Below are positions 59,301 to 64,000 of a stretch of 64,000 bases of DNA, piece after piece. The position numbers and the translations under genes were made by a program. Every line of letters begins with the position of its first letter. Positions within the stretch are counted from its first letter, which is position 1. Source of the DNA: Ascaris suum (Eukaryota > Nematoda > Chromadorea > Rhabditida > Ascarididae); contig CM024179.1 in assembly GCA_013433145.1 (NCBI GenBank), positions 3,396,501 to 3,460,500 of the forward strand, written 5' to 3'. The notes beneath the pieces were generated by a model. That model was not told the DNA's origin. It saw only the letters and a list, made by a program, of their open reading frames with translations, and did no database searches.

Positions 59301-62300
59301 GTTGAAGATACAGCCGTAGAGTTTTTAATGCGATGGACTATCTATGTAACCATGTGAAGCAATCAAGCGGTAATCGATTCCAACACAACTTCAATTTCAC
59401 ATCCAAACATAACAAAAGCATAAATATCCGGAAGCAGCTTCTCCTCGTCCATGGAAAGGTTCAGTGTCACAAATTTTCGTTACCGTTTCAGGTTGTTAAT
59501 TTGCTCCCTCTTCCCACTCCCCACTCCTCCCTCCCCTCTCCTTCAAGGCTAAAAAATGCCGATATATTTGGAGCTTTAAAAATATAAAAACCAACTTACT
59601 TTCTGCTTTTGCTTTACGACACTGTAGACATGCATAGAACTTTGTACCATCGATATGAGACGTCCTGTTGTATGAAAATTCATAGCAAAATAAAGGATCA
59701 TTCGGCAGTCGCAAAACGGCCACTGGATGCCTTGTTTTACCCTGAAATCAACAAGGAATGGTAAAAATAAGTGCAGCTCACTGTTACGAAACAATGGAAA
59801 ATTCTTTAATTTCGTTCAAGCATATTACTATACGATAGTGAACTTTCATAGCGGGGGCCCTCCGCAATACTATTCATCACTTAGCATCGAATGAAACCCT
59901 CTCAAATCTTTCCCCTCCTTCCTAATAAGATGCTTCCAAAAAATAAAATTAAACATATGTCCGAAAGGCTCTTTTGAAAGTTATGTTGTAAGAATCCTCT
60001 CAATAGCACTTCGCTAATAAACCATCAGCCGTAATCGCATTTATGATCCCCAGAAAAAAAATGCACTTAAACAATACGCGCAGAAACGAAACAGATGAAG
60101 TAACACCTCGTCAAACAAAACGTCGACGTGCAGTGATTGAAGGCCGATGAATATCATATATGATCAGGATGAAAAAAAACGCAAACGATTATGCACAGAT
60201 AATGAATTGCTACGACAGGCCAAACAGCGACACGGGAATGTTCTTCCGAAAAGCTCGTTTATTACGATCACTATAATTGTGCTTTTTAATTGCCTGTAGT
60301 CATCATTCCCATCCGGAAAACATAACAGACGCAGAATATACTCTTACCGTAATACGATATTTGCTTTGCCTGAAGAATATTTCGGTTGCCTTCGGCGGTG
60401 GAAGCTTGGGTCGTTTCCGCTGACCCGGCTTATTATCCACATTCAATAAACCATTTGACGAATTCGTCGTATTAGCGGCTAGTTCCCATGGGAATGGCTC
60501 AAAACTGGCTGGCCTCCTGATCTGAAAGTTTTTTTTTACCGTATACCCGCAGAAAGTTAAGTGTTGAGGTAGCCGATTGTAACGATCATCCAGGCAACTT
60601 ATCAACATCCGACATACTGCACCAAGCCAAGCTTAATTTATAGAATCGATAGCCAAAACAACTGTTCCACTCCACTACCATCATCGAAACGCTCAGTCTC
60701 TGTGCTAGTAGTTTTTAGACTTATCAAGCAATTCTCCACCTGAAATAAAGTTAGAACCTCGAGGTTCACAGCCTAAACGATGGCATTAAACTCACAAAGT
60801 TGGATAGCTCATTTTCATCTCAATAGGATTCTGGGAGTAGTTTCTGGATCGACGAGAAAGGGTTTTTACAATTTACAACGATTCTATTAAAACGAGATTC
60901 TGGCAGGATTATAGCTATCGCAGCACTGAAGGGACTTTCTACCGCGGACACCGTGCAACGGAACTTAACGATGCCATAGCAAATCAAGTAGCAGATCAAA
61001 ACTGACAATTTTTAGCACTGCAGTGGAGCTAAGTGATAACAACTTTGTTGGCATATATAAATATAACAAAGAATACTATCAATTCAAAAAAATCCTAATA
61101 AGTGGTACCTTGTGACGTGGACACACATCAGGTGCCCAATAAACCTTTTGATCTGAGTAGAGGAACTGATCAGGATCAAAATGCCATGAGCAGATATAAC
61201 TATTGTCGAGATTCAACGCCAACTCGTTCTCATCTAAACCAAAGAATGCACACCTGAAATATTCACCTGCTTATTAAAATTTTCAATAAAAATTCCGTTC
61301 ACTTCAGTTACATTACAAGTTTTTATACGTCACTTTGTTAAAGTGTAACAGCATAAATCAAATTGCATAAACAATTAACTCTAAAAGAAAAAAATCTGAA
61401 ATGAAACGTAATTTTTAATGGTAATTAGCTATATGCGCATTTCTCGAAATAAGATGGCACTCGCTTTTTCCTGCGGATTAACGTTGACTCACTTAATCAG
61501 CCTTGAGATGAACAGTTATAAAAGGACGTTTTACCAATACGCCCCTTCGTTGGTAAGATGTGGCCTTCTTCCCCATTCCTTCCTCCTGTCCCCCTTGACG
61601 AATGTAGCAAGCAATAACCCTGATGACGGGGAGGGGGGGGGGAAGGGATAAACCTAACGACATATATAGCCTAAATGAAGCGTGCGAACTTAGTATGGCG
61701 GAGGTAAACAACTGTTTCTAACCCGATATTTCCAATCAAGCGAAATTGTGTTGCAAATTTACTGCATGCACAAAACAGGAGCAAACAATGAAGACCTATG
61801 TCTATGAATCCTCATATTATATTAGATATAGAACGACAGCTTAAAAATTCCAAGCTTGAAAATATATGAATGTTCAAGAGTTGTAAAAGTAAAAGCCCGG
61901 GGGTTGTAAACGAAGAAGTACTGTATCATGAATAAAAATAAAACGCCTCGACTTTGTATAGAATAAATGATTGGAAAAAATAATCAAATATTCGGAGAAA
62001 TCGAGCAAGAACAGACCATTTCCTGCGCACCTTAAGATCACGCGGCCAACGAAACAAGCGCACACAGCCATCTTGAAATCTGCGGCAGACAGTGCAACGT
62101 GGACGTGGCTGTATCTGCGTTGATAACGATATGACGCCTGGTCTTGTATCCACGTTGTGCCCTTCACCTCAAATCCACATCCTTTATGAACAACAAAATT
62201 CAGCACTTTTTCCCTAGTTTCATTTCTCGTACACCTTGTTGCCATAATAACATCCATAAATCCATAATGAGGAGCTTTTTAACAATTATCCTCACATAAG

Positions 62301-62760
62301 CGTTTTTTTTTTTGCAAAACCAAACATCAATGAATGATCGATGATTTCTCACTCTGACACAGATTGCTTCCAAATACTGAATTCTTTTTGGAATAAACGT
62401 TAAAAACTTTTCAGGAAATTTAAGCAATCTTTAATGTAAAGTAAGAGGTCGTGCTCAAGTTCAAGAACTTCACCTTGATGCAATTTTAACGTCTAATTCA
62501 CATTACATTAATAAAATAACGGTGAAATATAAAATACCGGAAGTCTTAAGGGTATTATCGAATCTAGCATTTTGCATCGAATCGTTATCATCGTCCTCGT
62601 CCATTTCTTCGTAGAATTCATCATCATCTCCTCGATCAATGCTACACACACCTGGTAGTTGATCGTCAACGATCACTACAGGATGTGTGCGCAATATACC
62701 ACCATGACATACCTCTGTCTTCACACGACGCATCATCGATAACGGATTCTCCTCCTCCAT
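46500..62760 (-). CDS. THAP + FLYWCH-like + C2H2 zinc-finger protein (12 exons, about 683 aa)
   Basis: Exons, 5' to 3': 62760-62538, 62167-62017, 61253-61109, 60521-60348, 59741-59600, 58146-58002, 56930-56757, 53193-52968, 49066-48796, 48219-48097, 47572-47420, 46624-46500. All phases agree. Residues 48-62 or so are Asp/Glu-rich. A THAP-type C2CH finger follows: C99-x2-C102, x43, C146-x2-H149-F, with FRWP and a Trp between. Exon 4 is basic (QRKRPKLPPPK, a likely nuclear signal). Exons 5-6 hold FYACLQC (C269, C272) and GHHFAC (H305/H306, C309), resembling FLYWCH-type fingers. A C2H2 finger (C391-x2-C394-x12-H407-x3-H411) precedes more Cys pairs (CRQCGQRC, CHTC). The rest is Ser/Pro-rich and polar. 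It is probably a nuclear DNA-binding regulator. The least certain join is the eighth exon: a better acceptor at 53202 breaks the frame, so the one giving 53193 was used; an extra small exon is possible. Confidence 0.8.
53813..53912. repeat. 30-bp tandem repeat, about 3.3 units
   Basis: Units start at 53813, 53843, 53873 and 53903 with exact 30-nt spacing. Each begins TTTCCGGTC or a close variant and contains a TGCTCT-type core. The array lies in the 3.6-kb intron between the seventh and eighth exons of the zinc-finger gene. It would encode a 10-residue repeat in either direction. The plus frame (FPVEIALIYS, FPVSGCSDPS, FPAEECSIPP) is open over 66 codons; the minus frame has a stop. Confidence 0.8.
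55690..55944 (-). CDS. possible small secreted peptide nested in an intron
   Basis: An ATG-initiated frame of 84 codons starts MHKGIALIVLCMAWAYLINI, a good signal peptide, followed by a polar region containing one Cys and ending SSDVDR. It lies inside the intron 53194-56756 of the zinc-finger gene on the same strand and has no obvious introns. No family is recognised. It could be a nested gene or chance. Confidence 0.25.
   Translation of the reverse strand: MHKGIALIVLCMAWAYLINIFPTLLVFNQRNCSPGMKWGEIREVLTYISPVHPYQNDSKSNYGIPIGTRLSGSVFATDSSDVDR
56346..56414. repeat. (CT)n / (CTTT)n polypyrimidine tract
   Basis: About 70 bp of pure pyrimidine made of CT dinucleotides, then CTTT tetranucleotides, then CT again, followed after 24 bp by a run of 16 A. 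It is intronic in the zinc-finger gene; on that gene's own strand it is a polypurine GA/GAAA tract. Confidence 0.97.
58230..58980 (+). mobile_element. degenerate non-LTR (LINE) reverse-transcriptase C-terminal fragment
   Basis: The 3' part of a Jockey/CR1-type reverse transcriptase, broken by stops and frameshifts. In order: SLNDLAYNF with WLKLWQLNVSHAKCHMLHI (58268-58400), the conserved segment after the catalytic YADD box; a following DHGITMILNF; QERVQKRF (about 58656-58680), the family's E-x-V-Q-[KR]-[KR]-F motif; LNYRG (Y..RL equivalent); LLEFRILNFDSIL (LE.RR..DL equivalent); and a residual FWNLLP near 58955. The endonuclease and catalytic core are missing, so it is dead. It lies in an intron of the zinc-finger gene in the opposite orientation. 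Confidence 0.8.

Positions 62761-64000
<1,240 letters not shown>

Overview
The window is nuclear DNA of a metazoan, most likely a nematode. It is AT-rich, with five long pure (AT)n arrays. The genes are split into many small exons of about 60-270 bp. Splice acceptors are mostly TTTCAG or TTTTCAG. The encoded proteins look nematode-like: a Reeler/DOMON secreted protein, two long-chain acyl-CoA synthetases and a THAP zinc-finger protein. Strongly placed acceptors just upstream of the start codons at 17854 and 34662 would suit spliced-leader trans-splicing. The genus cannot be named from the sequence alone. All gene models were built by hand from reading frames, splice signals and intron phase; nothing was checked by alignment or RNA data.

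Layout. 1-204: a possible last exon of a gene entering from the left. 205-5.7 kb: no gene seen. 5.7-12.5 kb, plus strand: a secreted Reeler + DOMON gene. Its four 3' exons chain in phase, but its 5' end is unresolved. An intronless SLC25 mitochondrial carrier (10088-11122) sits inside one of its introns on the same strand. 12.6-17.8 kb: mostly empty. 17.85-27.2 kb and 34.66-45.5 kb, plus strand: two tandem acyl-CoA synthetase genes of 14 exons each. The 13 downstream exons have identical lengths in both copies; only exon 1 differs, and only copy 1 has an N-terminal membrane segment. 27.2-34.6 kb: an intergenic stretch with a few orphan reading frames and a GC-richer island.

46.5-62.8 kb, minus strand: a 12-exon, roughly 683-residue protein convergent with the second synthetase. 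In order it has an acidic N-terminus, a THAP zinc finger, a basic linker, a Cys/His module resembling FLYWCH-type fingers, a C2H2 finger and a polar tail. Its introns carry a dead non-LTR retrotransposon fragment, a 30-bp tandem repeat and a small signal-peptide-like reading frame. 62.8-64 kb is its presumed upstream region, with another (AT)n array.

The two synthetases and the carrier would act in lipid and mitochondrial metabolism, but nothing shows coordinated control. I see no prokaryotic system, CRISPR array, functional tRNA or rRNA. The most unusual items are the domain order of the zinc-finger gene, the length-conserved synthetase pair with different N-termini, and the nested carrier.
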